64,000 nt of DNA from an uncultured Chloroflexota bacterium (GTDB lineage: Bacteria > Chloroflexota > Anaerolineae > Anaerolineales > Anaerolineaceae), in the NCBI GenBank assembly GCA_902786265.1, contig CADACE010000003.1:1-64000 (forward strand), read 5' to 3'. A program made the translations under genes and the position numbers. Positions 33,642 through 43,549 of this stretch are shown here, one piece after another. The notes beneath the pieces are model-generated. The model ran no database searches, was not told the DNA's origin, and saw only the letters and a list, made by a program, of their open reading frames with translations. Each line of letters begins with the position of its first letter. The first letter of the stretch is position 1.

Positions 33642-36239
33642 ATGGGACTGCTCAACCTGTTCAAAGGGAAAAAGAAAGATACAGCCAAACCGGTACAGGA
33701 AGAACCTGATACTGAAAAGCTTTCAGATCCCGGTCAGCCGACCGCGGACACCGTGGATCTTGTCAGCGTAATCGCCATCGACGATCCTTTCCTGATAACC
33801 AAGGAAGGCGCCTTTGTCCTGATGTTCGAGATCCCGGAGATCGATATGGATATCTACGGGATGACGGAAAGGGAGATCTGTGAGCGATACCAGACAGCGC
33901 TCGGAGCGCTGCCACCCGGCACAAAATTCCAGATGACCGTTTTCGAGGATCCCTTCGATCCCTCGGACGATATCCGTTATTTCACGGAACGTTCCGAGGG
34001 ATTCGAGGCTGAAATCGCCTATGAGGATCCTATATCCGCTTTCTATAAGCAGGGTCAGGCGCTTTCCGCTTCCTCTATTTCCATGGCGGCAAGGACTGCC
34101 GAGATCTATGACCGTGTCAAACCCATCCGAAGAAGGACGGTCCTGACGCTGTACTACCTGCCGGGAGCAGCCAACGTGGCGAGAAACATCGTCATGGGGC
34201 AGTACGCCCAGGCTGAAATCGAGGAGATCCGGAAGGGAAAGGAAACCGCGGCCGAGAACCTGGAAGAACGCATATCCGTTCTCCAGAGCGCGTTTTCCGG
34301 CGCGGGGCTGCCGCTTGTGCAGCTGGATCCCGCGGAGGCACTGAATGCGGTCTGGCGCACCATGCACCCGTTTTCCTCAAATGACCCTGAGGTCACCGCG
34401 GCCGACATCGCGAAGAACCTGGTCCTCGGGCAGGAGATCTTCAAAAAGGATCCCCCGAAAGCGGATGAATGGACTGCGGACCTGACTCCCGAACAGATAT
34501 CCGGCCTGCTGAGTCCCAATTACGTGATCGAACGGAAGGACATGCTGGAAATAGACGGCGTGCTCATGAAAGGCTATGTCGTCTATGATTTCCGTCCCAA
34601 CCGGCCCACATTCATGTACCGTCTCAACAGCCTTTCCGGCACATGGCTGGGAACGCTGTTTGTCGAGGTCATGGATCCGGCAGTCGCCGCGGACAAGCTT
34701 TCCCAGCGTGAAACGCAGCTTTCCGCGCAGGAAATGGTCAAGGCCAAGCAGGGGATGCTTGTCGACTTCGGCGTCCGCCAGGAGGTCAGCGCAGTCCAGG
34801 AAAGCCGCATGCAGCTGGAAACAGCCGGGCAGGCCCCCATCAACATCCGATTCTTTGTCTTCCGCACGGCGCTCACAAAAAAGGAGCTGGACAAGCGCTG
34901 CCGGGAAATGGAGAGCCTGTTCAAGACGATCGGCGTTGCGGCGTTCCAGGCTGACTACACACAGAAACACCTGTGGCGTTCCTACATTCCTCTCGGCGTT
35001 ATGAACACGGAACAGAAGCGGCGGAACATGAACGCTCCTTCGCTCTCCACATTTTTCTGGCCCCAGCGGAAACGCTACAACGAGAAAAACGGCCTTTACA
35101 TGGGTTTCGACGAATCGACAAATTTTCCGCTTTTTCTGGATCCGTTCGGAGCCTCCAACAGCAAAACGCCGACATTTCTTTCCATCGGGCGTCCCGGCGC
35201 CGGGAAATCCGTCTGGCTGAAAACCATGATGACCTCCGCCATGATCTCCGGAGGCAGAGTCATGGCTGTGGATATCGAAGGCGAAATGGAGGAATACTGC
35301 AGGTATTACGGCGGGCGTTACATCGAAGTCGGAACGCCGAACGGGGAACTCATCAACGTCATGGATATCCAGCCGGATGCGGACGATCCGCTGATCGGCG
35401 GAACGGAGCAGCTGGTAGCCTTCGCGGAAGCGGTGCGCGGCGCTGCCATCCATCCCGGACCGGAATGGAACGTCCTTGCTGACGCCTACAAGCGTGCGCT
35501 CATCGACCGCGAATGGCTGAAGGAAAACAACTATGACGGTTCCTTTGAAGTCCTGAACAGAGACGGATGGCGGAGCGAAGACGCGCCGCTGCTGGGAGAT
35601 ATCGTGGATATCCTAAGGCGGGACCAGTCCAATCCGGACGCTCTTTCCATGAGCCAGATGCTGGCCCAGTATGTCGGGAACGGTGTATACGCGTCCTATT
35701 TCAACCGTCCGACGACTTTCAACATCCGAAAGGAGCGCCTGGTCATCTTCGGCCTGAAGCATGTCAATACGCATTCCTCCAGCAATCAGCTGCGGGTGTA
35801 TCTCTGGCAGATCCTCGGTCTGATCTGGTCCGAGGTGCTCGGGCGGTACATGCGGGACACGGAAACAGCCAATCATGTGATGCTGGACGAGGTATGGGCT
35901 CTCCTGAAAGCGCCAGGTGGCGTCAATGCGATCGAGAACATGGCAAGACGCTTCCGGAAACGGAAGGCCGGTCTGTGGATGGCTACGCAGGAGGTCCGGG
36001 AATTCCTTGATTCCGGCGACGCGAAGAAGATCCTTTCCATTGTCGGAAACACCTTCCTGATGGACCAGCGTCCTATGGAAGCATCCCTTCTTGAGAACCT
36101 GTATTCGCTTCCGGAAGGAACACAGAATATCCTGACGCACCTTGGAACAGGACGCGGCCTGATGGTCCTTCCGGGGAAAATCCTTCGTGTTTCCGTAAGC
36201 ATTCCCAAGGAGTGGCATTCCTATGAGGTGAAATCGTGA
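33642..36239 (+). CDS. VirB4-family T4SS ATPase
   Basis: An 865-residue VirB4/TrbE-type ATPase, the conserved motor of T4SS. The N-terminal VirB4 domain (residues 1-450) is followed by Walker A GRPGAGKSVWL near 516 and Walker B HVMLDEVWALLKAPGG near 745; FRKRKAGLWMATQEV is the usual VirB4 arginine-finger-like region. No membrane segment, so it is a soluble or peripheral form. The GTG of the M23-like gene overlaps its stop (GTGA), so the two are coupled. Confidence 0.92.
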   Translation: MGLLNLFKGKKKDTAKPVQEEPDTEKLSDPGQPTADTVDLVSVIAIDDPFLITKEGAFVLMFEIPEIDMDIYGMTEREICERYQTALGALPPGTKFQMTVFEDPFDPSDDIRYFTERSEGFEAEIAYEDPISAFYKQGQALSASSISMAARTAEIYDRVKPIRRRTVLTLYYLPGAANVARNIVMGQYAQAEIEEIRKGKETAAENLEERISVLQSAFSGAGLPLVQLDPAEALNAVWRTMHPFSSNDPEVTAADIAKNLVLGQEIFKKDPPKADEWTADLTPEQISGLLSPNYVIERKDMLEIDGVLMKGYVVYDFRPNRPTFMYRLNSLSGTWLGTLFVEVMDPAVAADKLSQRETQLSAQEMVKAKQGMLVDFGVRQEVSAVQESRMQLETAGQAPINIRFFVFRTALTKKELDKRCREMESLFKTIGVAAFQADYTQKHLWRSYIPLGVMNTEQKRRNMNAPSLSTFFWPQRKRYNEKNGLYMGFDESTNFPLFLDPFGASNSKTPTFLSIGRPGAGKSVWLKTMMTSAMISGGRVMAVDIEGEMEEYCRYYGGRYIEVGTPNGELINVMDIQPDADDPLIGGTEQLVAFAEAVRGAAIHPGPEWNVLADAYKRALIDREWLKENNYDGSFEVLNRDGWRSEDAPLLGDIVDILRRDQSNPDALSMSQMLAQYVGNGVYASYFNRPTTFNIRKERLVIFGLKHVNTHSSSNQLRVYLWQILGLIWSEVLGRYMRDTETANHVMLDEVWALLKAPGGVNAIENMARRFRKRKAGLWMATQEVREFLDSGDAKKILSIVGNTFLMDQRPMEASLLENLYSLPEGTQNILTHLGTGRGLMVLPGKILRVSVSIPKEWHSYEVKS

Positions 36240-37315
36240 ACCGCCCCGTGATCCTCATCTTCATTATCGCGGCCATCGCGCTTCTGCCGATGTGCTGCGT
36301 TTTCACGGGTTTCCTCGGAGGCAGCAACTTCATGGCCTGGCGCGTTATGGAATCCATAGATCCGGACCTTGGCGCAGACGCACAGAAGATCAAATCCGAG
36401 ATGTCGGAATTTCTGGATATGCATTCCAAGGAAACCTACGATGACGAGAACAAGGAGGGATGCGTCCGCACCTGGGAACAGCTGTTCCGTCTGGAATTCT
36501 GCGAATACGACCTGAGCGACATTCCCATCGCGGATCTCGGTCCAGGAGACGGGGAGGGATACTGTCCCGCGGCAGGCTGCCCGATCGCAAAAACCATATA
36601 TGACTGCAATTCACTGGAAGACCAGTACGGAAGCGTACCCTTCGAAGTTAACTGCCTGGACGGCGTGCTTATCGACAGCAACGGTAACGGACAGCATGAT
36701 CCGGATGACATAGCAAAGATGACGACCTGTCATCCCTACTGGGATTCCGTCGGGAAATGCTGCTGCGCGTACAGCGGAAGCCATGCGGGCTGGGACCAGG
36801 CGACAGGCGACGGACGGATGGGTCAGGCGATCTTTACGCCTGTATCTGGAACCGTGGTCGATGTCGGCATGACATCAACAGGATGGGGCTACCGCGTGAC
36901 CATTTACAACTGCGGCATGCTGTACACGTTCAACCATCTTCTTCCTTCGAAAATGACGAGCAGTCCGCCGGTTCAGGTCGGCGATCATGTCCATGCCGGC
37001 GATGTTGTCGGCTGGATGGGAGGGGGTACGGGAAATCCGGCGGATGACGGCAATTCTTCCGGAGCGCACCTGGACTATACCTCCTATATGTGCTACATGG
37101 GCGACAAGTATACCGGTGAATACTGGCGCGGCGTGGGCGGCGTTTCCGTCGACAACGCGTCATACGGATTCAGAAACAGGAACTACCCCTACAGTTATTC
37201 GGAAAGTTCATGCTCCGGAGGAGCCGCAGCATGTCCGGAACTGTACGCGGGCAGTCCGGGATCGCATCTGGTTGACGCGGCGACCTGCTCATCCGGCAGG
37301 ACAAAATGCAAATAA
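36236..37315 (+). CDS. M23-like, Cys-rich cell-wall hydrolase of the T4SS
   Basis: A 359-residue protein anchored by one N-terminal membrane helix (residues 5-28), GTG start. The C-terminal half has the M23/LytM pattern: HAGWD near residue 182 (HxxxD), FNHL near 233, and SSGAHLDY near 275. In known M23 enzymes the last motif is HxH; here the second His is Asp, so one zinc ligand is changed. There are some 18 Cys, far more than usual. In Gram-positive T4SS such VirB1-like proteins open peptidoglycan for the channel. Activity is uncertain. Confidence 0.75.
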   Translation: MNRPVILIFIIAAIALLPMCCVFTGFLGGSNFMAWRVMESIDPDLGADAQKIKSEMSEFLDMHSKETYDDENKEGCVRTWEQLFRLEFCEYDLSDIPIADLGPGDGEGYCPAAGCPIAKTIYDCNSLEDQYGSVPFEVNCLDGVLIDSNGNGQHDPDDIAKMTTCHPYWDSVGKCCCAYSGSHAGWDQATGDGRMGQAIFTPVSGTVVDVGMTSTGWGYRVTIYNCGMLYTFNHLLPSKMTSSPPVQVGDHVHAGDVVGWMGGGTGNPADDGNSSGAHLDYTSYMCYMGDKYTGEYWRGVGGVSVDNASYGFRNRNYPYSYSESSCSGGAAACPELYAGSPGSHLVDAATCSSGRTKCK

Positions 37316-37328
37316 AGGGAGGGAAGAG

Positions 37329-38105
37329 ATGAGAAACACCTGGGACCATCTTGCGCTTGTTCTCTATACGGCGGGAATCATCCTGGTCTGCCTGATTTTC
37401 GCTTTTGCGAACCGTCAGGATGAGAGCATTCCGGATTTTCTTCCGGTCCAGGCCGAGACAACCGTAATGCTTGCCGAAACTGCCGTGCCATCGATTCCTG
37501 ATGAACCGTCCTTCCACCGACCGGTCCGGACGGTTTCTCACGAATACGCGTTTGACGGCATGACCGCCGAAGCAATTCCTGCTGCGGAAGGCATGCTGAG
37601 CCTAAGAGATATCACGGGCAGCGTTTTCTACAATGAACCTTCCGGAGAATATCAGCATGTATTCCATGAGGAAACCGGTATTTATGACTGCTATGTCTAC
37701 GGGACCGGAACGATTGGAGATCTGGACGGATACGCAAAGTATGTATTCCGCTACGACAGCCGTACGGGAAAAGCCGCTTCGTTCATCCAGGAACAGCATT
37801 TCGATACCGGAAAAGAACTCGGCACAGACGATCTTTCCGTATACGCGGCGAATACGGGCAGCCTGCTGGAGGCTGTCTTTTCAGGAACGGATGTCCCGCT
37901 TGCCGCGGATAAACGGAAGATTGAGGAACTGGCCCTGTATTTCTTCAGCTCATGGATCCCACTGCATCCGTCCGTACCGGCAGCGGTGCATTTCCGTCTG
38001 CCATCTTACATTCTTACCTTTGTGATGGACCGGGACGTTTTCATCACAATGATCTCACCGGAAAAGATCCCTGCCGGATATGCTGTGGAAAATGAAACCG
38101 ATTAG
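37329..38105 (+). CDS. Membrane-anchored protein between the two T4SS ATPases
   Basis: A 258-residue protein with one N-terminal membrane segment (residues 8-25, LVLYTAGIILVCLIFAF) and an extracytoplasmic domain of about 220 residues. The domain has a FYNEPSGEYQHVFHEETGIY segment and no Cys cluster. Conserved position between M23-like and VirD4-like genes suggests a T4SS core part (VirB8-like place), but I do not recognise a domain. GGGAGGGAAGAG precedes the start. Confidence 0.5.
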   Translation: MRNTWDHLALVLYTAGIILVCLIFAFANRQDESIPDFLPVQAETTVMLAETAVPSIPDEPSFHRPVRTVSHEYAFDGMTAEAIPAAEGMLSLRDITGSVFYNEPSGEYQHVFHEETGIYDCYVYGTGTIGDLDGYAKYVFRYDSRTGKAASFIQEQHFDTGKELGTDDLSVYAANTGSLLEAVFSGTDVPLAADKRKIEELALYFFSSWIPLHPSVPAAVHFRLPSYILTFVMDRDVFITMISPEKIPAGYAVENETD

Positions 38106-38121
38106 AAAGGATTGATTCTGT

Positions 38122-40809
38122 ATGGGCTTTGATCTCGTAACACTTTCCGGAGATAAAAATGAAACTGTGGCGGAAGTCTGGCTTCCTTCCAGGAATGAGA
38201 CGGAAGCCGCGGCAGTGTCCCGGCTCATCTCGTCTCTCCCGGTAAACATCAGCCTGGAATACTTTGCGAAGGGTTCCAAAAGGTCGATGCTTGTCAGGGG
38301 AAGCCTGCCGGATGTGAAAAGCGCCGGATCACTGATCACGGCAGCATATCCTTCTGCGTCCCTGCATTTTCTCGACAAAGATCCTGCCACCAATATTCCG
38401 GAAGATGGCTTTGCCGTAACCGGAGACTACGGTTTCGCAGGTGAGGGTTACCTGCCGCTGAAGAATTTTGAAAGGTACAGGGATTATGACCCGGTGCACA
38501 CCATTCTCGCGAACCTTCTGGATCTGGGATCGGATGAATGCGTCAGCATCCGGATCCATCTGAAGGAAAGGCAAAAGCCGAACTGGCTGGATACCGTCCT
38601 GAAAAGGATCAAGGCGGAAAAACAGCGGGGGTTCGTTACAAACGCGGCAATGGAGAATACCGGAAATTCCATCGGCGCCTATACTCCTGTCGAGCAGTAC
38701 CGCACTGTTGATCTGAAGAAAGCATCCGTTACGGTCCTGATGATGGCTGCCTGGGCTTTTGTGCTTTTCCTGTACCTTATGGGAATGACCGGTACTATGT
38801 TTATCTTTCTGGCTATTTCCCTGCTGCTGACCTTCATCCGTGCAAAAATGCCGGATCAGATGGACGATCCCTGGTACCAGACGGATCTGGATATGCTGAA
38901 GCTGAAAGCTTCAAACCAGCAGGAGTTCAATGCGGTTTCGGTCCGTGTGGTCTCAGCAGCCGGTACGCTGGAACGGGCAAAGGAACTGCAGAGACGGACC
39001 GGCACGGTCTTTTCCCAGTTTGCCCTTTCCGGAGGAAACTCAATTGTTTTGAAAGATGTACATACAGGAATATCCATAGAAACGTCATATAACGCTCCTG
39101 TCATGGAAATGTGCGACTGGGAGCTTGCCTCCCTCTGGCATATCCCCTGGAGCTCCGAATCCGTGTCGCCGGGCCTCATTCCTGTCCGCGGTGTTGAAAT
39201 GCGCTGTCCGGACGCGGATGAAGTCAGGGGCTTCTACCGGATCGGCGATTACGACCGTCCGAACGGCGATACCGAGGGAGTATTCCTGAATTCGAAGATG
39301 ATGAAGCACAACATGTTCCTGATCGGAAAACCCGGTACAGGAAAAACCACCCTGATGGAGCATATCGCGAAGGCGGCGATCGAAGATCCGGAACGGGACT
39401 CGGCTGTCATCGTCATTGATCCGCACGGGGATATGTACAGCCGCCTCGTCGGCTGCATACCTCCGGAACGTATCAATGACGTTGTGCTGCTTGATTTCGG
39501 AGATCCGGATTATGCGGTCCCGTACAATCCTCTGGACGTGCAGACCAGCGGCCTTTCTCCGGAAAAGGCGACCCAGATGATCGTGGACATCGGAAAATCT
39601 CTGTGGACGACATCCTGGGGGCCACGCATGCAGATCCCGCTGCAGCGTTCGGTGCTGGCGATCGCCGCGCATAACAAAAGCATTCCGTACGCCGACGGCG
39701 CGGACGGTCTTTCCATAATGGGCATTCTCCTGAACGGAAACGGCGACGCCAGGATGAATTACATCAAAGAAATCAGGGATGACAGGATCCGGGAGATGCT
39801 GCTGCGCTATTTCATCTACGATTTCAACGGATACAACGACTACCTGCGGGAACAGATCATCCTGCCTGTCCTCTCCAAGTCATACCGTTTCGAGGAAAGC
39901 CCGATGCTGGAATATTTCTCCGCGCCGCGTTCCGTGCTGGATCCGAAGGATATCATCAAAAAAAGGAAGGTCCTGCTTGTCAACACCCGGATGAGTGAGC
40001 TCGGGTCTGACCTGTCGGACTTCATCGGGTCGTTCATCATCAGTGTGATCCTGAAGGAGATTTCCCGCCAGGGGGAGAATGATCCTTCGTCTCGGATTCC
40101 TGTAGAGCTCCTGATCGATGAGTTCCAGACCTATTCCGGCGTTCCCTGGCAGGAGCTTCTTGCCCAGCTGCGGAAATGGGGCGGCCGCACCGTCCTCGGC
40201 ACGCAGTCTTTTGCCAGCATGATGACAGAGGATTCACGCGACCTTCCGGGCATCATCATGTCCGGGGTCTATTCGATTTTCGCCTTCACCGTGAACGGCG
40301 AGGACGCTGATTATCTTTCCCGCAACGAGCTCTCCGAAAAATTCGGCGGCCCTTCACGCGATACACTGATCAGCCTGGACCCGTATACCTGCTACGCAAG
40401 GATCATGCGCCGGGACGGAAAACTCTCCCGACCGTTTTTCTTTCGGACGTCTGCTCCTGTCATTCCAGATCCCGATATCCAGCAGGATGTTCTGGATAAA
40501 CGGGACGATTACGCGAGAAAGAAAAGCGAAGCGGTATCCGAAGCGCTCGGGTATCTTGACCGCGTCGTCAAATACGGATTCTACTCTTCAGGAAAAATAT
40601 CTTCGGCAGGCTCTGATACCGGTTCATCATCCCCAAAGGGGAGTAAAGATGATGATATCGACACCGGCAAAATATATCCGGAGAATAAAGAGAACAAACC
40701 GGACAAAAAGAAGGAGAAACCGGAAGCGGATCCCATCCCGGAAGAAAAGATGGATCCTGAACGGATGGAAAGTCTGGATAAAAGATATGACGGACTTTTC
40801 AATCTGTGA
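38122..40809 (+). CDS. VirD4/HerA-like T4SS coupling ATPase
   Basis: An 895-residue ATPase. Residues 1-200 are a domain I do not recognise; two membrane helices follow (about 202-240). Walker A GKPGTGKTTL is near 402, with VIDPHGDMYSRLV as in HerA/TraD-like proteins, and Walker B LLIDEFQTY near 663. LRKWGGRTVLGTQSF is the usual T4CP sensor segment. A charged C-terminal tail may bind substrate. It fits a type IV coupling protein that recruits DNA or protein to the channel. No relaxase is found beside it. Confidence 0.82.
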   Translation: MGFDLVTLSGDKNETVAEVWLPSRNETEAAAVSRLISSLPVNISLEYFAKGSKRSMLVRGSLPDVKSAGSLITAAYPSASLHFLDKDPATNIPEDGFAVTGDYGFAGEGYLPLKNFERYRDYDPVHTILANLLDLGSDECVSIRIHLKERQKPNWLDTVLKRIKAEKQRGFVTNAAMENTGNSIGAYTPVEQYRTVDLKKASVTVLMMAAWAFVLFLYLMGMTGTMFIFLAISLLLTFIRAKMPDQMDDPWYQTDLDMLKLKASNQQEFNAVSVRVVSAAGTLERAKELQRRTGTVFSQFALSGGNSIVLKDVHTGISIETSYNAPVMEMCDWELASLWHIPWSSESVSPGLIPVRGVEMRCPDADEVRGFYRIGDYDRPNGDTEGVFLNSKMMKHNMFLIGKPGTGKTTLMEHIAKAAIEDPERDSAVIVIDPHGDMYSRLVGCIPPERINDVVLLDFGDPDYAVPYNPLDVQTSGLSPEKATQMIVDIGKSLWTTSWGPRMQIPLQRSVLAIAAHNKSIPYADGADGLSIMGILLNGNGDARMNYIKEIRDDRIREMLLRYFIYDFNGYNDYLREQIILPVLSKSYRFEESPMLEYFSAPRSVLDPKDIIKKRKVLLVNTRMSELGSDLSDFIGSFIISVILKEISRQGENDPSSRIPVELLIDEFQTYSGVPWQELLAQLRKWGGRTVLGTQSFASMMTEDSRDLPGIIMSGVYSIFAFTVNGEDADYLSRNELSEKFGGPSRDTLISLDPYTCYARIMRRDGKLSRPFFFRTSAPVIPDPDIQQDVLDKRDDYARKKSEAVSEALGYLDRVVKYGFYSSGKISSAGSDTGSSSPKGSKDDDIDTGKIYPENKENKPDKKKEKPEADPIPEEKMDPERMESLDKRYDGLFNL

Positions 40810-40842
40810 GAATTACTCAATCCGTTTCCGGCGGTGAAATGA

Positions 40843-42672
40843 TTACTGCTGCTTACCTTCGGGATCTGTTACGGTAAGCTTCTCAACCTTCTCAATATCG
40901 TCAGACTGATCGACAGTCAGATCCAGAGCTGAAAACATTTCTCCGGCAGGGATTGCCATCTCAAATCCGTCCGTATCATCCCAGAGCATTTTTCCCCGGT
41001 CGAGTTTCAGCCCCAGGACATGTCCGCCTTTTGTCCTGTCTGCCGATATGAAATGAAGGTGCCACCCCGCGGCAATCAGATCCTTCATATACGGCGGACA
41101 GTACAGGCAGACGAGTGTCCCTTCAATGTCTTCATAATCAAAAAAGGTCTGATCGGTCTCGAGAACTTTCGCAAGCGGCTGATAAGGTTCTTCCTGCGCC
41201 AATTCACTGCGGACATTCATTTCGGAAAACGTTCCGTCTATCCTTACCATGTAAAACCGGTTGATCCCCCGTTCTTCTGCGATCTCATCCAGGAAGGATA
41301 TAAGTGCATCAAAATTATCCGCGCCATCAATATTCAGATAAACATCATTGTCGAGGAACGTCACATTTGAAAACGGAACGGTTTCATCGTCCGGCACTTC
41401 CTCCACACTGCCGTCTCCCGCAGCCCGAAATACCGTCCCATCTACGACGATCATTTCCCCATTCAATCCATCAAACGTGCCCAGTCCCGTATCCCCGTGC
41501 GTTTTCAGCTCACCTGCCGTCACGCTGCCATGATAATCGCCCAGCGTCAGTCCCTGCAGCAGCGAGACCTGATACATCACGTCGCGGTCCGGTTCGGAAA
41601 ACTCTTCCGCCCAGCGGAAGGTTCCGGTTTTCCTAACCTGGTCTCCGTAAATCGTCTGCCAGTCATTTTTCATTGAGATCACGTTATATCCGTTCGCTTC
41701 CCACTTTTCACGAAGGGCCCCTGCCTTTTCCGGATTTCCGTAATCCCTTGTATCATCATCGGCGATGAGCATGAATGCCGCGCTTCTGAAAGGATTTGCG
41801 CTGAGTGTGTAATTATGCATGCTGACATCACCGCTGCTGTTGCCAAAGGAAAGCACCGGCTGCATGCCGATCTCCTTCACGATTTGAGTGACTTTGTTCA
41901 TCTTCAGGTTTTTGACGAGAAGTTTATCGGTACGGATGATCAGATCATCCCGGCTGAAAACGTAATCCAATCCGTCGGCGCCATCCTGTCCAGTGGCTTC
42001 CAGCGCGACATCCATGCCGATGATGTGGTTGACGGGAATATCGACCATCCCTTCGAGCATAATGCGGCACATAAAGCGATCCGTCCCGCTGCACAGATAA
42101 ACTTCAAACCCGTTATCGACCAGATAATCCACCACTTCGATCATGGGCTGATAAAATGCCTCGCTGTAGGTCATGCCGTCAAAGCCATCCGCGTCATTCA
42201 GCAGGAGGTTATTGACCCAGTCATAATATTCAGTCAGCGTCATTCCGCCGAAAATGCGGGCTTCCTGAGTCGCATGGCGCAGGGTGATATCTTCCGGGAA
42301 AGAATTTGTCGGTCCGTAATCGCGTAAGTCCCGTGCCATGGAGAGCATTTCTTCATCCGGCTCAAAATCGGGATCCTTCAGTACACGCCAGACAAAGGCA
42401 TAGTAGCCGAAGTAAGTGGGAAAAAGTTCGCCATACAGCGTGCCGTCCATATCGAAGACGGCGACACGGTTTTCCGGAGGAATATAATCTCTGGAATTTT
42501 CATCCGTCACTGCTTCGACAAAATCGATCAAAGCATTCAGAGCAGCCGCATCTTCATTCCATGAAGAAAAATGAGTGTTATTCTCCCCCCGGACAGAAAG
42601 CGCTGACAGAAACAGCATAACGAATGCCGCAAGAGCAATCAGAAACATCCATAATTTTTTATATTCAGTCAT
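40843..42672 (-). CDS. Exported HAD phosphatase fused to acetolactate decarboxylase
   Basis: A 609-residue protein with an N-terminal hydrophobic segment (residues 7-26) and two enzyme domains. The first is a HAD phosphohydrolase: FDMDGTLYGE near residues 73-82, CSGTDRF as motif II, and SFGNSSGDVSM as motif III/IV. From about residue 385 the protein reads as acetolactate decarboxylase: YQVSLLQGLTLGDYHG, GDTGLGTFDGLNGEMIVVDG, and the zinc site HLHFISADRTKGGHVL. AlsD/BudA is normally a free cytoplasmic enzyme of about 250 residues. GGAGG supports the start at 42672. The fusion plus export signal is unusual. Confidence 0.75.
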   Translation of the reverse strand: MTEYKKLWMFLIALAAFVMLFLSALSVRGENNTHFSSWNEDAAALNALIDFVEAVTDENSRDYIPPENRVAVFDMDGTLYGELFPTYFGYYAFVWRVLKDPDFEPDEEMLSMARDLRDYGPTNSFPEDITLRHATQEARIFGGMTLTEYYDWVNNLLLNDADGFDGMTYSEAFYQPMIEVVDYLVDNGFEVYLCSGTDRFMCRIMLEGMVDIPVNHIIGMDVALEATGQDGADGLDYVFSRDDLIIRTDKLLVKNLKMNKVTQIVKEIGMQPVLSFGNSSGDVSMHNYTLSANPFRSAAFMLIADDDTRDYGNPEKAGALREKWEANGYNVISMKNDWQTIYGDQVRKTGTFRWAEEFSEPDRDVMYQVSLLQGLTLGDYHGSVTAGELKTHGDTGLGTFDGLNGEMIVVDGTVFRAAGDGSVEEVPDDETVPFSNVTFLDNDVYLNIDGADNFDALISFLDEIAEERGINRFYMVRIDGTFSEMNVRSELAQEEPYQPLAKVLETDQTFFDYEDIEGTLVCLYCPPYMKDLIAAGWHLHFISADRTKGGHVLGLKLDRGKMLWDDTDGFEMAIPAGEMFSALDLTVDQSDDIEKVEKLTVTDPEGKQQ

Positions 42673-42968
42673 AATCCTCCATCCTTTATATCTGTCCGGA
42701 TTTCTGGAGCGGGACAACGCCGTAAGCTATCAGGACCTGTCTGTCCCTTATCCTTTGAGCTATTGCGCAATGAGCTGCCGGGCTCCGCTGGCACAACGTC
42801 CGTTTCTTCTGTGTAAGTCCAGTGCACCGGTCACTTTTTCGGCTGACAGTCTTATAACAGGGCCGCACAGGCGGCTATACCCAGCAGTGACAAAAACGAA
42901 CGTTTTTTACGAGGAATTACTCGTAACTCTATTTTACTATAGGTATATTCCTGATCAACTCTCGTGTA

Positions 42969-43481
42969 TTACCTGATCCACCATTCCAGCCCTTTGTCGG
43001 CCTGGCTGTAATAATATGATGCCAGCATCGCCGTTTCCGCATCATCAATCTGTATTGCCGTGAGGAGCAAGTCATTGGCAATCAGCAGATGGTACGCGGA
43101 ATAATAGATCTCATCCGAATGTCCGGTCAGCTCCGCGGGAACTTCATTCTGCATGACCCATGAACACGCGTATCCGGACATATACCGGACTTCCGTTTCA
43201 ATAACATTCCACTGGTCATCATCAAAGGACTTTTCCCCGCTGATATAGGGATCGATGATTTCCGAATAGGACGAGATCATTGAATAGCACGCATCCAGGA
43301 CTGAAAGAAACTGCTGGGAATCATCGGAATAACCGTTATAGTATCTCAGATAGATCCCGTTTTCCATGGAAAACGTCCCGTCCCCGTTGTCAACGATAGA
43401 ATTGTCAGCGCTGCAGATCCCGAATACCAGGAATAGCAGAACAGCCTGGATAAAGAATACATTTGCGATTCGCTTTGTCAT
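42969..43481 (-). CDS. Small secreted protein
   Basis: A 170-residue exported protein with a signal peptide (residues 5-24, cut near CSADN). The mature part is helical with a conserved-looking NGIYLRYYNGYSDDSQQFLS start. GGAGG is upstream. The 296 bases between it and the HAD-decarboxylase gene hold no gene that I can support. Function unknown. Confidence 0.55.
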   Translation of the reverse strand: MTKRIANVFFIQAVLLFLVFGICSADNSIVDNGDGTFSMENGIYLRYYNGYSDDSQQFLSVLDACYSMISSYSEIIDPYISGEKSFDDDQWNVIETEVRYMSGYACSWVMQNEVPAELTGHSDEIYYSAYHLLIANDLLLTAIQIDDAETAMLASYYYSQADKGLEWWIR

Positions 43482-43523
43482 ATTTGAACCTCCGTGTGAA
43501 ATCTTACTAAAATGCCCGCCGTA

Positions 43524-43534
43524 TTTTGTATTGT
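43524..43534 (+). promoter_or_regulatory. TTTTG-TATTGT promoter element
   Basis: TATTTTG then TATTGT at 43529-43534, only 16 bases before the lipoprotein start at 43550, so the leader would be very short. Same T-tract + G + TATNNT family. Confidence 0.42.
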
Positions 43535-43549
43535 TTTCCGGGAGGGAAA

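Noticed and set aside
42907..42926. TTACGAG-GAATTA-CTCGTAA inverted repeat
   Set aside because: Related words recur only in the AT-rich region near 60.3-60.5 kb with no consistent relation to genes.
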